From positions 30,718,070 to 30,782,069 of the forward strand of contig NC_082698.1 of assembly GCF_949987515.2 (NCBI RefSeq): DNA of 64,000 nucleotides, in the 5' to 3' direction. The DNA is from Delphinus delphis (taxonomy: Eukaryota; Chordata; Mammalia; Artiodactyla; Delphinidae). Of the stretch, positions 1 through 9,147 are shown in pieces. The translations under genes were made by a program, and so were the position numbers. Positions within the stretch are counted from its first letter, which is position 1, and the number at the start of each line of letters is the position of its first letter. The notes below the pieces were generated by a model. That model was not told where the DNA came from. It made no database searches and saw only the letters and a program-made list of their open reading frames with translations.

Positions 1-610
1 GTTTCCATGGAAAATGTGTTACAATTTTTAAAGACTGAAAAGGTATAAAATGCAACTGAGTTAGGCAAAATAAAAGTATATAAAACCAAAGGAAGTCCTC
101 AAAGAAAAGTTTAATTTAAATAAGAAATGTAAAGCTTGGTAAAATCACAAAAAGTACTTAAATATCCTTGCTGAACTTCAGCAAAATGTGCATTTTAAAG
201 TTTATATCTGATAATTTTCCCATCTAACAAAAACAACTCATTACTGAGTAACCACTCTAATTTGTTTTCATTTAATCTTTTAAAAGATTGGTGATTCAGA
301 GCCTGCTATGTGTCAGCTACTCAAACAAATGGGTGACTTGTTCTGGTCAATGAACTAACTGTGAGCAGAAGTGATGCATATGACTCCCAAGCCAGGTCAT
401 TTACATGGGTCTGAAGATGCAAGTGCAGTGTGATTAGAGGTTTAGATCAGCTTCAAGGATGGAAGCAGAACAGATGGAGCTGGGTGTAGAATTCATGTCT
501 GCTCACTCCTTATACAATTGTCTTTCAATGCTGGCCTATAGGACTATGATATGATATGATATACGGTATGTGATATATGATATAATGCTAGGTTATCAAA
601 AAGAGTAACT
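1..610. other. AT-rich intergenic DNA, no gene seen
   Basis: No coding signal is visible. The stretch holds a repeat-like piece at 333-415 (listed separately) and a short low-complexity run of atgat/atata units at about 546-590. The rest is AT-rich sequence that I cannot assign. Confidence 0.6.
333..415. repeat. Unassigned dispersed repeat, copy 1
   Basis: About 80 bases are clearly similar to 3091-3175. Both contain gtcaatgaactaa, then ttgtgagcagaagtgat or a near match, then a gggtcattt-like segment. The two copies have the same orientation and lie 2.75 kb apart. They look like pieces of an old mammalian interspersed repeat, perhaps an LTR, but I cannot name the family. Confidence 0.5.
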
Positions 611-731
611 TTGGGACTTCCCTGGCGGTTCAGTGGTTAAGACTCCATGCTTCCACTGCAGCGTGAATGGGTTCGATCCCTGGTCGGGGAAATAAGATCC
701 TGCATGCCTCACGGCATGGCCAAAAAAAAAA
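611..731 (+). mobile_element. tRNA-derived SINE (CHR type, short copy)
   Basis: The copy starts gggacttccctggcggttcag, contains the B-box-like gggttcgatccctgg at about 669-683 and ends in a run of A. An imperfect duplication of aaaaagagta flanks it (about 599-608 and 726-736). It is only about 120 bases long, so it lacks the body seen in the longer copies at 7319 or 32231. Such SINEs are transcribed by RNA polymerase III and moved by L1 proteins; this one is a fixed, non-coding copy. Confidence 0.85.
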
Positions 732-899
732 AGAGTAGTTTCATCATTGTGGATGAATCTTAATTATGTTCCTTGCAGACAATACAGTAATTATTACTGC
801 AAAAAGACAATGCAGACATCTTAAGTACCTATCAGTTTAGGAAAAAAATCAGAATAACTTATATGACTTTGTGGAATAATGAAAGGAGCTACATTATCA

Positions 900-1145
900 C
901 TAATAATGATAGAAGGACGAATAGTCGTCACTATTTATTGAGTGAGGACTCCAAGCTAAGTCCTGAGCTAAGCACTTTACCTGCCTTATTTCATTTAATA
1001 CTTAAAATAATTCTACAAGTTAGGTACTATTTTTTATCTCGTTTTAGAAACAGGGAAAATAAAGCACATGGAGTTTAAATACCTTACTCAAATTGACACA
1101 ACAGGTAGATGAAGGAATTTGAACTCAGGAGATGCCAATAACTTG
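900..1145 (-). mobile_element. MIR-type SINE, minus strand
   Basis: The order of motifs is that of an inverted MIR: tttattgagtgaggact, then ctaagcactttacctgcc, then ttatttcatttaatact, then aggtactattttttatc, then gaaacaggga, then gaatttgaactcagga at the end. These match the well-known core of this ancient mammal-wide SINE with heavy divergence. A short open frame over it at 863-1078 is fortuitous. Confidence 0.8.
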
Positions 1146-1149
1146 GTTC

Positions 1150-3090
1150 TTATCTTTTTCACTGTAGTGCATCACAGATCAAGGTAAATGCTAGCTTGGC
1201 TTTGTATGTATTAAAAAATAGCTGTCAAACTTCCCTGTTATTTAGTCTCTATAAATTAAACATTGTGCTATTGACATTTAACAAATACTTATCCACTAAA
1301 TCTTTGAAGTTCTACATTTTATTGAAATTTCTGTATCTTCAGAGCATGAAAGCTCTTGGGCTGACTCATTACAGTTATTTTTGAAAGGTGATAAAAGCAT
1401 TAGAATATATCTCATAACTCTGCTAACCAATTCACACTCTTTTCCAAAAATAAAATCCTGTTACTATTCTTTTATTTGGGATTTCTCCCTGAAGTGCCTT
1501 TTCAAAAGTTCGAGCACTGTTATTTATCACTAAAACTGTGTTATGCTGAATGACTTATATGGTTACGTATGCTATGACTCTTATCATTTTGTCTGAAGCA
1601 CAGGTCTATAATTTCTTCTCAAACATTGTCTTATTGATCCAATAACAGTTCTTCCCAAATCAACTGAAATGCAGAAGTAACAAATTCCAAGGCACACACT
1701 GTGGAAGACTTGAAGTACTGTAGATACAGTACAACATAAAACAAGGAACAATTCATCTATTCATGGGATGGATGACATTTCATATTCAGAAGAAAGAGAA
1801 TGAGTACCCTAAAGTGATGAATGACATCTCGATCTTTTCCTCACATTTATTTTTCTAAAAAGAAAACAATTTCCACAAGTTGCTTGCAGTTGATGTCACC
1901 TTAGCATAAAAAATTTCCCCTTACAACTCTTCTTGAAAATTACTCTGTACGTCTCTCTGAAAGCTTTTTTTTTTTCCCTCCTCCCGCCCCTCTCTCTGAA
2001 AGCTTTTATTCTCTCAGTCAGATTCTTCTTGACAGATGCTCTCCTAGAAACAGCATAAATGATGCCAGTACACTCTAGGTGTTCCAAACAGATAAAAATG
2101 TTGCTGCACAAACGCTCTTTCATATTGTCTGACACTATTAATTCTGGAAAACTCTACTGGTCAGTTCTTCGATCTATAACCCTTTCAGAAATGGTAATTG
2201 ATTTGCTTTATGACCTTCAACAAATCACTGAATTCTCTGGCCCTTGTTTTCTACATTTATAAAGGAAGGTTGGTTTAAGTATTCCAAAGTTTTTTAGAGC
2301 TTGAGTTGTCTAAGTTATTAGGATTCATCAATGTTAAATACCTGAAATTTTCAAACAAATACTTTTCTATTTGTAGATTTTAATAAAATACCATAGTGTG
2401 TAAAATAAGAATTGCAAAATTGCAGTAATACATACTATGGTATGTTAAAAAAAATAAGTAAACTCAGCTTCGTATGAACCCATTCATTTAAATTTGATGT
2501 AATATTACAGTAATTAATATTTTGTTTTGTTTTCATTTGATAACATACTCAAAGTTTACGGCGTTAGAAGTTTTCTAGGAAGAAGATCATATATGTAGGA
2601 GATTTATGCCTACCTCTTGGCTAAAGCCATCTAAATCAGTAACATCAATAGGGAAACCTGAAACAATTAACAGCAATAAAACCTAGGAAAATAAGTTTCA
2701 AAACAAAGGAATTGTAAAATAAATCTTATGTATGCAGTTAGCAGGTGTGTACCACCAAAACAGAGAAAGCTTTTGCAGGATCTTCACAAGGTGCTTAAAA
2801 GGGCAGAAGTTCAAGCCCATGGGAAGACTCTTAAACAAGGCAGTGGACAAAAAGAACAAAATTTTAATATTCAATTATTAATAGAAAAAGAACCAAATTA
2901 ATGTCAACAAAGGGAATTGGTTATGTATGTAATGAGACTGCCTTTGGTAGATTACCATATAGCTGCTAGAAAGTGTGTTCCGGAAGAATACTGGCTGACA
3001 ATATGGCGCAGTATGTTTACCACATGTTTCTGGTTCTCTCCACTTCCGGACATGGCAGCAAAGCATGTCCTAGTCCCCTTGTGGTTGAGT
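1150..3090. other. Non-repetitive intergenic DNA, no gene seen
   Basis: I recognise no gene or repeat family here apart from a short flanked T-rich insertion at 1952-2007. The short open frames (up to about 80 codons) show no domain, no codon-use bias and no plausible splice structure. Confidence 0.5.
1952..2007. repeat. 17-base direct repeat flanking a T/C-rich insert
   Basis: The sequence tctctctgaaagctttt occurs at about 1952-1968 and again at 1991-2007. Between them is a run of T followed by ccctcctcccgcccc. The arrangement resembles a target-site duplication around a tiny poly(A)-type insertion read on the minus strand, but slippage duplication is equally possible. Confidence 0.55.
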
Positions 3091-3175
3091 GGGACCATGT
3101 GACTCCTTCTAGTCAATGAACTAATTGTGAGCAGAAGTGATACATAGGACTGCAGGCTGGGTCATTTGAGTGTTA
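3091..3175. repeat. Unassigned dispersed repeat, copy 2
   Basis: This is the partner of 333-415: gtcaatgaactaattgtgag, then cagaagtgatacat, then gggtcattt. The flanking sequence to about 3280 (including agcttgggtccctgagtga) may belong to the same old element. Family not assigned. Confidence 0.5.
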
Positions 3176-3499
3176 TTCTAGGTGGTAGCTACTCTGTCAG
3201 CTTGGGTCCCTGAGTGATTTTGATGAGCTGAACCACTCTCCTAACCTTCAGTGAATATATACCATGAGCAAGTGTTGTTCTCAAAATACTGAAATTCTGG
3301 GATTGTTTCTTACCTCAGTAGAAGTGCAGAGTGTGTTGATTTCACAAACTGAACACAGCTATTCACACACTGAGCATCTAGGTCAAGCTTGGGTCCAGTC
3401 CTTGCATATCCCTTCTTACAAGGGAAACTTATTATCCTGACTTATAACAACATAGATTAATTTTAATTGTTCTTATACTTAAAAGCTGTAATTATGCAG

Positions 3500-4066
3500 T
3501 ATGTAGTTTGGGGAGGGTCTTCTTTTGCCAAATATTGTGCTTGTGGGATTCGTCTATATTGCTACATGGGTCTGTGGTCCATTCAATCTCATTGGTAAGT
3601 ACTGTTCATTGTGCGAATGTCTTAAATTTTATGTGTTTTACTGTTGTTGGACATTTGGATAGTTTCCAGTATTTGACTATTACAAGCAGTGTTCCAGTGA
3701 ATTTTCTGGTATATATCTTTTGGTGAACATCTGTGTGCATTTTTGTTGGGTATATAAGATGGTTATATACCATTTCTGGTTCATAGAGTATGCATATGTT
3801 TAGTTTTAGTAGGTGTTGCCAAATAGTTTTCCAAAAATAGTTGCATCAATTCACACTCTCACCATCAGTGCAGAAGTGTTTTGGATGCTCCAGCATGTGG
3901 CATTTTTCACTTTTTCATTGTAGCCATTCTGGAGATAATGAACGACATTGAGCACCTTTTCACATATTTATTGGCCATTTCTGTCCTTTTTTTGGTAAGA
4001 TACTTATTCATCTTTTGCCTGTTTTTCTATTAAGTTGTCTTTGTATTTCTTTATATATCCCTTATT
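3500..4066 (-). mobile_element. Old L1 fragment (3' part), minus strand
   Basis: Read on the minus strand, this is the distal ORF2/3' part of a diverged L1. Recognisable pieces on the plus strand are tgttggacatttggatagtt, accatttctggttcatagag, caattcacactctcaccatc, ttgagcaccttttcacata and attggccatttctgtcc. They occur in the order of an inverted ORF2 tail. It is heavily diverged and has no reading frame. The piece continues after the insertion at 4067-4463. Confidence 0.75.
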
Positions 4067-4463
4067 TATGAAGTTTTTTTAAATTAGATTCCACATATGA
4101 GTGATATCATATGATATTTGTCTTTCTCTGACTTACTTCACTTAGAATGATACTCTCAAGGATGTTCATTGTCGCCAATTTTTTTAAAATATATTTTTTT
4201 ATTTATTTATTTTGGCTGCACCCAGTCTTTGTCACAGCACGAGATATCTTCGTTGCAGCACGCGGGATCTTCATTGCAGCATGTAGGATCTTTTAGCTGC
4301 GGTATGCGGGCTCGGGCTTCTTAGTGGCGGCATGCAGACTTCTTAGTTGAGGCATGCATGCGGGATCTGTTTCCCCAACCAGGGATCGAACCCGGGCCCC
4401 TGCACTGGGAGTGCAGAGCCTTACTCACTGGACCACCAGGGAAGTCTCATGAAGTTGTTTTTT
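4067..4463 (-). mobile_element. Composite minus-strand insertion: SINE joined to an L1 3' piece
   Basis: A near-duplicate, atgaagttttttt (about 4068-4080) and atgaagttgtttttt (4449-4463), flanks the whole block. Inside it, on the minus strand, a CHR-type SINE (head at 4447, A/T-rich tail near 4170-4205) is followed by an L1 piece of about 90 bases ending in the ORF2-terminal catatgtggaatctaa motif at about 4080-4095. This is either an older truncated L1 insertion that later received a SINE at its 5' edge, or a single chimeric insertion. Confidence 0.6.
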
Positions 4464-5096
4464 ACATACTAGTTCTTCATGTATTCTGAATATGAGTCTT
4501 CTGTAGAATATAGGTATTGTGAATATCTTCTCCCATTCTGTGCATTGTCTTTTTATTCTCATAATCGTATTTTATTTTTGAACAGAAGTCCTTAATTTTT
4601 ATATAGTCAAATGTATCAAATTTTTCTTTTTGGCTAGTGCTTTTATGTCTTGTTTTTAAAAGTTTTGTCTACTCCAAGGTGAAGGAGATGTCCTTTTCTA
4701 AGGATTTTATTGTTTTATTTTTCATATGTAGATCTGCAATCCACTTGAAATTGATTTTTGTGTGTAGAATGAAGTAGTGATCAAGATATATTGTTTTCCA
4801 TGTTGTTACCCAGTTGCCTAGACACTATTTACTAAAATATTATCTTTTCCCTACTGTAGTGTTATCTTTGTCATAAATCAGGTGACCATATATGTGTGGG
4901 TCAGTTCCTGATATCTCAGTTACATTCCACTCATCAATTTGTCTTTCTTTGCACACTGTGTTAATTGCTATACCTTTATAATAGGTCTTGATGTCAGATA
5001 GTGTAAGTCATCTGGGGCTATTTTTCTTCAAGATTGCCTTGGCTATTCTTGGCCCTTTGAGGTCTATCTGAATTTTAGAATCAGCTTGTTGATTTA

Positions 5097-5122
5097 CACA
5101 CACACACATACACACACACAAT
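5097..5122. repeat. (CA)n microsatellite
   Basis: Short interrupted CA run (cacacacacatacacacaca) inside the old L1 fragment. Confidence 0.9.
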
Positions 5123-5263
5123 CCCTGCTGGGGTTCTGATTAGGATTGCATTGAATTATCAGATTAACTTGAGGATATTGATATTTTAACAATATTGAGT
5201 CTTCTAATCCATGAACATGATTTATCCTTCTATTTATTTGAGTCTTTAAAAATTGATCTCTAG

Positions 5264-5450
5264 GGGGCTTCCCTGGTGCCACAGTGGTTGAGAGTCCACC
5301 TGTCGATGCAGGGGACATGGGTTCGTGCCCTGGTCCGGGAAGATCCCACATGCTGTGGAGTGGCTAGGCCGCTGAGCCTGTGCGTCCAGAGCCTGTGCTC
5401 CGCAACGGGAGAGGCCACAACAGTGAGAGGCCCGCGTACTGCAAAAAAAA
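5264..5450 (+). mobile_element. tRNA-derived SINE (CHR type, about 190 bp)
   Basis: The copy has head ggcttccctggtgccacag, B-box-like gggttcgtgccctgg, body ending gaggcccgcgtactgc, and an A tail. A 15-base duplication, aaaaattgatctcta, flanks it at 5248-5262 and 5449-5463. The clean duplication marks a fairly recent insertion into the old minus-strand L1. Confidence 0.93.
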
Positions 5451-5584
5451 AAATTGATCTCTATCGTACAGTGTAGTTTTCAATGTAGAATTTTCACATA
5501 TCTTTCATTAGATTTATTCCTAAATATTTGATTTTTAACAGTACTCCAAGTGGGATCTTATTGTTTGAATGCTGTTACATATAT

Positions 5585-6310
5585 ACAATTTTTTAAAATA
5601 AACTTTTTGTTTTGGAATAATTTTAGATTTCCATGAAAGTTGCAGGACTTCCCTGGTGGTCCAGTGGGTAAGACTCCATGCTCCCAGTGCAGGGGGCCCA
5701 GGTTCGATCTCTGGTCGGGGAACTAGATCCCACATGCATGCTGCAACTAAGAGTTCACATGCGCAACTAAGAAGTCCACAGTCCGCAACGAAGATCCCAC
5801 ATGCTGCAACTAAGACTCCGCAGCCAAAAAAAAAAAAAAAAAAAGTTGCAAAGATAATACCTTTCATCTAGCTTACCTTAATGTTAGCATGACCATGGTA
5901 CATTTGTCAAAGCTAAGAAATTAACATTAAAATAATACTATTAACTAAAATAGAGACTTTATTTAGATTTCAGCAGTTTTTTCTCTAATGTTCTTTTTCT
6001 GTTCCAGGGTCCAATCAAGAATGTCACTGTGAAATTAGTCACTGTGTCTCCTCTAGTCTGTGACAGTTATTCAGTCTTTCCTTGCTCCACATGACCTTGA
6101 AACTTTTGAAGAGTACTGATCAGGTATTTTGTATAATATCCCTTAGTTTGGGTTTGCCTGATGTGTTCTCATGATTAGACTGGGGCTATGGGACTTGGGG
6201 AGGAGGTCCACAGAGATGAGGTGCTCTTCTCACGGTATCATGTCAGGTGCACATGATACCAATATGACTTATCATGGGGTGATACTAACCTTGATCACTT
6301 TAAGATGAAA
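5585..6310 (-). mobile_element. Ancient L1-like repeat, probably inverted
   Basis: The sequence matches a widespread mammalian interspersed repeat that I recall as L1-derived. Segments include ttttggaataattttagatt, taagaaattaacatt, ttctttttctgttccagg, gacagttattcagtctttcc, gaagagtactgatcaggtat, gtttgcctgatgtgttctca and atatgacttatcatggggtg. It is split by a SINE at 5644-5842. Family name and strand are from memory and not certain. Confidence 0.55.
5644..5842 (+). mobile_element. tRNA-derived SINE (CHR type)
   Basis: Head gacttccctggtggtccag; B-box-like aggttcgatctctgg; then repeats of a gcaactaagaa-type unit and a run of 19 A. Duplicated flanks aaagttgca lie at about 5635-5643 and 5842-5850. 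The body differs from the copy at 5264, so at least two SINE subtypes are present. Confidence 0.92.
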
Positions 6311-6364
6311 TTTGCCAAATTTGTTTAGTCATTTATCTGTTGATGGGCATCCAGGTTATTCTCA

Positions 6365-6462
6365 GTTTGGGGCTTGTATTAGTTTGCTAGGGCTGCCATA
6401 ACAAAATACCACAAGACTGGGTGGTGTAAACAACAGAAATTTATTATCTCATAGTTGTGGAG
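6365..6462. repeat. Mammalian interspersed repeat end, family not assigned
   Basis: The segment tattagtttgctagggctgc, followed by ataacaaaataccacaagac, tgggtggtgtaaacaacaga and aatttattatctcatagtt, is a familiar repeat terminus found throughout mammalian genomes. I cannot name the family safely from sequence alone. Confidence 0.5.
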
Positions 6463-6469
6463 GCTTCCC

Positions 6470-6984
6470 ACAAATATTGGTATGTTATATTTTCATTTTG
6501 ATTAAGTTCAAAGTGCTTTCTAATTTCTCTTTCAATTTCTTCTTTGACCATGGATTATTTAGAAGCATGTTATCTTGTTTCCAAAAAATTACAATTTTTC
6601 TGTAGATCTTTCTGTTGTTGATTTCCAACTTAATTCTGTAGTAGCCAGAGACCATATCGTATGATTTGAATCCTTTAAATTTATTGAGACTTGTTTTATG
6701 GCCCAGAATATGGTTAGTCTTGGTAAATGTTCAATGTGCCCCTGAGAAGAGTGTATATTCTGATGTTGGGAGGGATGGAGTCAAATAGTTTCATAGTGTT
6801 GCTGAATCTGCTATATTTTTGCTTCTTTTCTGTCTACTTAATTATTGAATCTACTTAATTATTGAATTAAGAAGGAGATACACTGAAAAAGTATTGAAGT
6901 CTTTAATTATAATTATGGATTTGTCCATGTGTCTTATGGTTTTGATCTCCACATAACCAGAAACTGTGGCCAGATATTGTGCAT
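6470..6984 (-). mobile_element. Old L1 ORF2 endonuclease-region fragment, minus strand
   Basis: Inverted endonuclease-coding part of ORF2. Plus-strand landmarks are ttctttgaccatggattatt, gagaccatatcgtatgattt, tttatggcccagaatatggt, tcaatgtgcccctgagaaga and gtgtatattctgatgttggg. This matches the region around the IDHILG and SSAHG motifs read backwards. It is diverged, with no frame, and is the probable target of element A, whose 5' duplication starts at 6985. Confidence 0.75.
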
Positions 6985-7078
6985 AAAGAACCATGATCGG
7001 AGTACCTTCAAGATGGCAGAGGAGAAAGACATGACGGTCACCTTCCTCCCCACAAATACATCAAAAATACATCTACAG

Positions 7079-7302
7079 GGCTTCCCTGGTGGTGCAGTGG
7101 TTGGGAGTCTGCCTGCCGATGCAGGGGACACTGGTTCGTGCCCCAGTCCGGGAAGATCCCACATGCCGTGGAGTGGCTGGGCCCATGAGCTGTGGCCGCT
7201 GAGTCTGCGCGTCCAGAGCCTGTGCTCCGCGACAGGATAGGCCACAACAGGGAGAGGCCCACGTACCGCAAAAAAAAAAAAAAAAAAAAAGAAAGAAAGG
7301 AA
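7079..7302 (+). mobile_element. SINE 1 of a two-SINE stack (short CHR type)
   Basis: Head ggcttccctggtggtgcagt, B-box-like tggttcgtgccccag, body ending gaggcccacgtaccgc, then a long A tail mixed with gaaagaaagg. The duplication aaaaatacatctacag precedes it at 7063-7078 and recurs immediately after it at 7303-7318. It sits in the 5' UTR of element A. Confidence 0.95.
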
Positions 7303-7318
7303 AAAAATACATCTACAG

Positions 7319-7645
7319 GACTTCCCTGGTGGCACAGTGGTTAAGAATCCTCCTGCCAATTCAGGGGACATGGGTTTGAGCCCTGGTCTGGGAAGATCCC
7401 ACATTGCCACGGAGCAACTAAGCCCGTGCACCAAAACTACTGAGCCTGCACTCTAGAGCCCGCGAGCCACAACTACTGAAGCCCGAGTGCTTAGAGCCCA
7501 TGCTCCACAACAAGAGAAGCCACTGCAATGAGAAGTCTGCCCACCGCCACAAAGAGTAGCCCCCACTCGCCGCAACTAGAGAAAGCCCACACACAGCAAC
7601 GAAGATCCAACACAGCCAAAAATAAATTAATTAAATAAATTGAAA
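7319..7645 (+). mobile_element. SINE 2 of a two-SINE stack (long CHR type)
   Basis: Head gacttccctggtggcacagt, then the longer body with repeated cacaactactgaagcccg-like units and a gccaaaaataaattaattaa tail. The copy lies between the second (7303-7318) and third (7646-7660) copies of the aaaaatacatctaca duplication. It differs from SINE 1 in body length (about 330 versus 220 bases) and sequence, so this is not a tandem duplication. Confidence 0.95.
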
Positions 7646-8246
7646 AAAAATACATCTACATGTGGAACAACTCCTACAGAAGACCTACTGAACACTGGCA
7701 GAAGACGTCAGACTTCCCAAAAGGCAAGAAAATCCCCACGTACCAGGCCGTGTGGCTGACAGGCCTGAGTCCCGGAGGTGGGAGAGCTGAGTTCAGGACA
7801 TTGGACAATCAGAGACCTCCCAGCCCCATGTAATATCAATCGGCGAGAGCTCTCCCAGAGATCTCCATCTCAAATCTAAGACCCAGCTACACCCAACAGC
7901 CAGCAAACTGCAGTGCTGGACTCCCCATGCCAATCAACTAGCAAGACAGGAACACAACCCCACCCATTAGCAGAGAGGCTGCCTAAGATCATACTAAGTT
8001 CACAGGCACACCAAAACACATAACCAGACGCAGCCCTGCCCACCAGAAAGACAAGATCCAGCCCCACCCACTGGAACACAGGCACCAGTCCTCTCCACCA
8101 GGAAGCCTACACAAGCCACTGAACCAACCTCACCCACTGGGGGCAGACACCAAAAACAATGGGAAGTATGAAGCTGCAGCCTGTGAAAAGGAGACCCCAA
8201 ACACAGTAAGTTAAAGAAAATGAGAATACAGAGTAATATGCAGCAG

Positions 8247-9091
8247 ATGAAAGAGCAAGGTAAAAACCCACCAGACCAAACAAATGAAGAGGAAATAGGC
8301 AGTCTACAAAAGAATTCAGCGTAATGATAGTAAACATGATCGAAAATCTTGGAAATAGAATGGAGAAAATACAAGAAATGTTTAACAAGGACCTAGAAGA
8401 ACTAAAGACCTAACAAACAATGATGAACTACACAATAAATGAAATTTAAAATTCTCTAGAAGGAATCAATGGCAGAATAACTGAGGTAGAACAATGGATA
8501 AGTGACCTGGAAGATAAAGTCATGGAAATAACTGCCACAGAGCAGAATAAAGAAAAAAGAATGAAAAGAATTGAGGACAGTCTCAGAGACCTCTGGGACA
8601 ACATTAAACACACCAACATTCAAATTTTGGGGTCCCAGAGGAAGAGAAAAAGAAAGGGTCTGAGAAAATATTTGAACAGATTATAGTTGAAAACTTCCTT
8701 AAGGAAATAGTCAATCAAGTCCAGGAAGCACAGAGATTCCCTTACAGGATAAATCCAAGGAGAAACATGCCAAGACACATATTAATCAAACTATCAAAAA
8801 TTAAATACAAAGAAAAAATATTAAAAGGAGCAGGGGAACAGCAACAAATAACATACAAGGGAATCCCCATAAGGTTAACAGCTGATCTTTCAGCAGAAAC
8901 TCTGCAAGCCCAAAGGGAGTGGCAGAACATATTTAAAGTGATGAAAGGGAAAAACCTACAACCAAGATTAGCCAGCAAGGATCTAATTCAGATTCAATGG
9001 AGAAATGAAAACCTTTACAGACAAGCAAAAGCTAAGAGAATTCAGCACCACCAAGCCAGCTTTACAACAACTGATAAAGGAACGTCTCTAG
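8247..9091 (+). pseudogene. L1 element A ORF1 (RNA-binding protein), broken
   Basis: ORF1p is the trimeric RNA-binding, nucleic-acid-chaperone protein of the L1 particle. The start atgaaagagcaagg at 8247 aligns with the ORF1 start of element B at 16521; the expected stop is the tag at 9089-9091. The C-terminal part is readable from 8767 (PRHILIKLSKIKYKEKILK, then RLTADLSAETLQA). It lies one frame off the start. A further loss of 5 bases near 8970, relative to element B, moves the reading into the frame of ORF2. Several stops occur in the N-terminal coiled-coil part (for example at about 8410). Not functional. Confidence 0.88.
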
Positions 9092-9147
9092 GTGGAAACA
9101 CAAGAGAAAAAAAGACCTACAAAAACAAACCCAAAACAATTAAGAAA

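Larger units (their letters stand above)
4464..5580 (-). mobile_element. Old L1 ORF2 fragment, minus strand (continued)
   Basis: This continues the inverted L1 ORF2 of 3500-4066. Landmarks on the plus strand are ttctcccattctgtgcattg, cttttatgtcttgt, gcaatccacttgaaattgat, atgttgttacccagttgcct, gtcataaatcaggtgaccat, ggctattcttggccctttg and attgcattgaattatcagat. The order is that of an inverted ORF2. It is split by a SINE at 5264-5450 and contains a CA microsatellite. No frame survives. Confidence 0.8.

Noticed and set aside
613..700. tRNA gene
   Set aside because: B-box-like ggttcgatccc motifs belong to tRNA-derived SINE heads; the cloverleaf is not kept and A tails follow.
6929..7434. Open frames of 103 and 166 codons on both strands
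   Set aside because: They cover the L1 5' end and the two stacked SINEs.
7063..7660. Tandem duplication of one SINE
   Set aside because: The two SINEs differ in length and body sequence, and each has its own tail and duplication copy.
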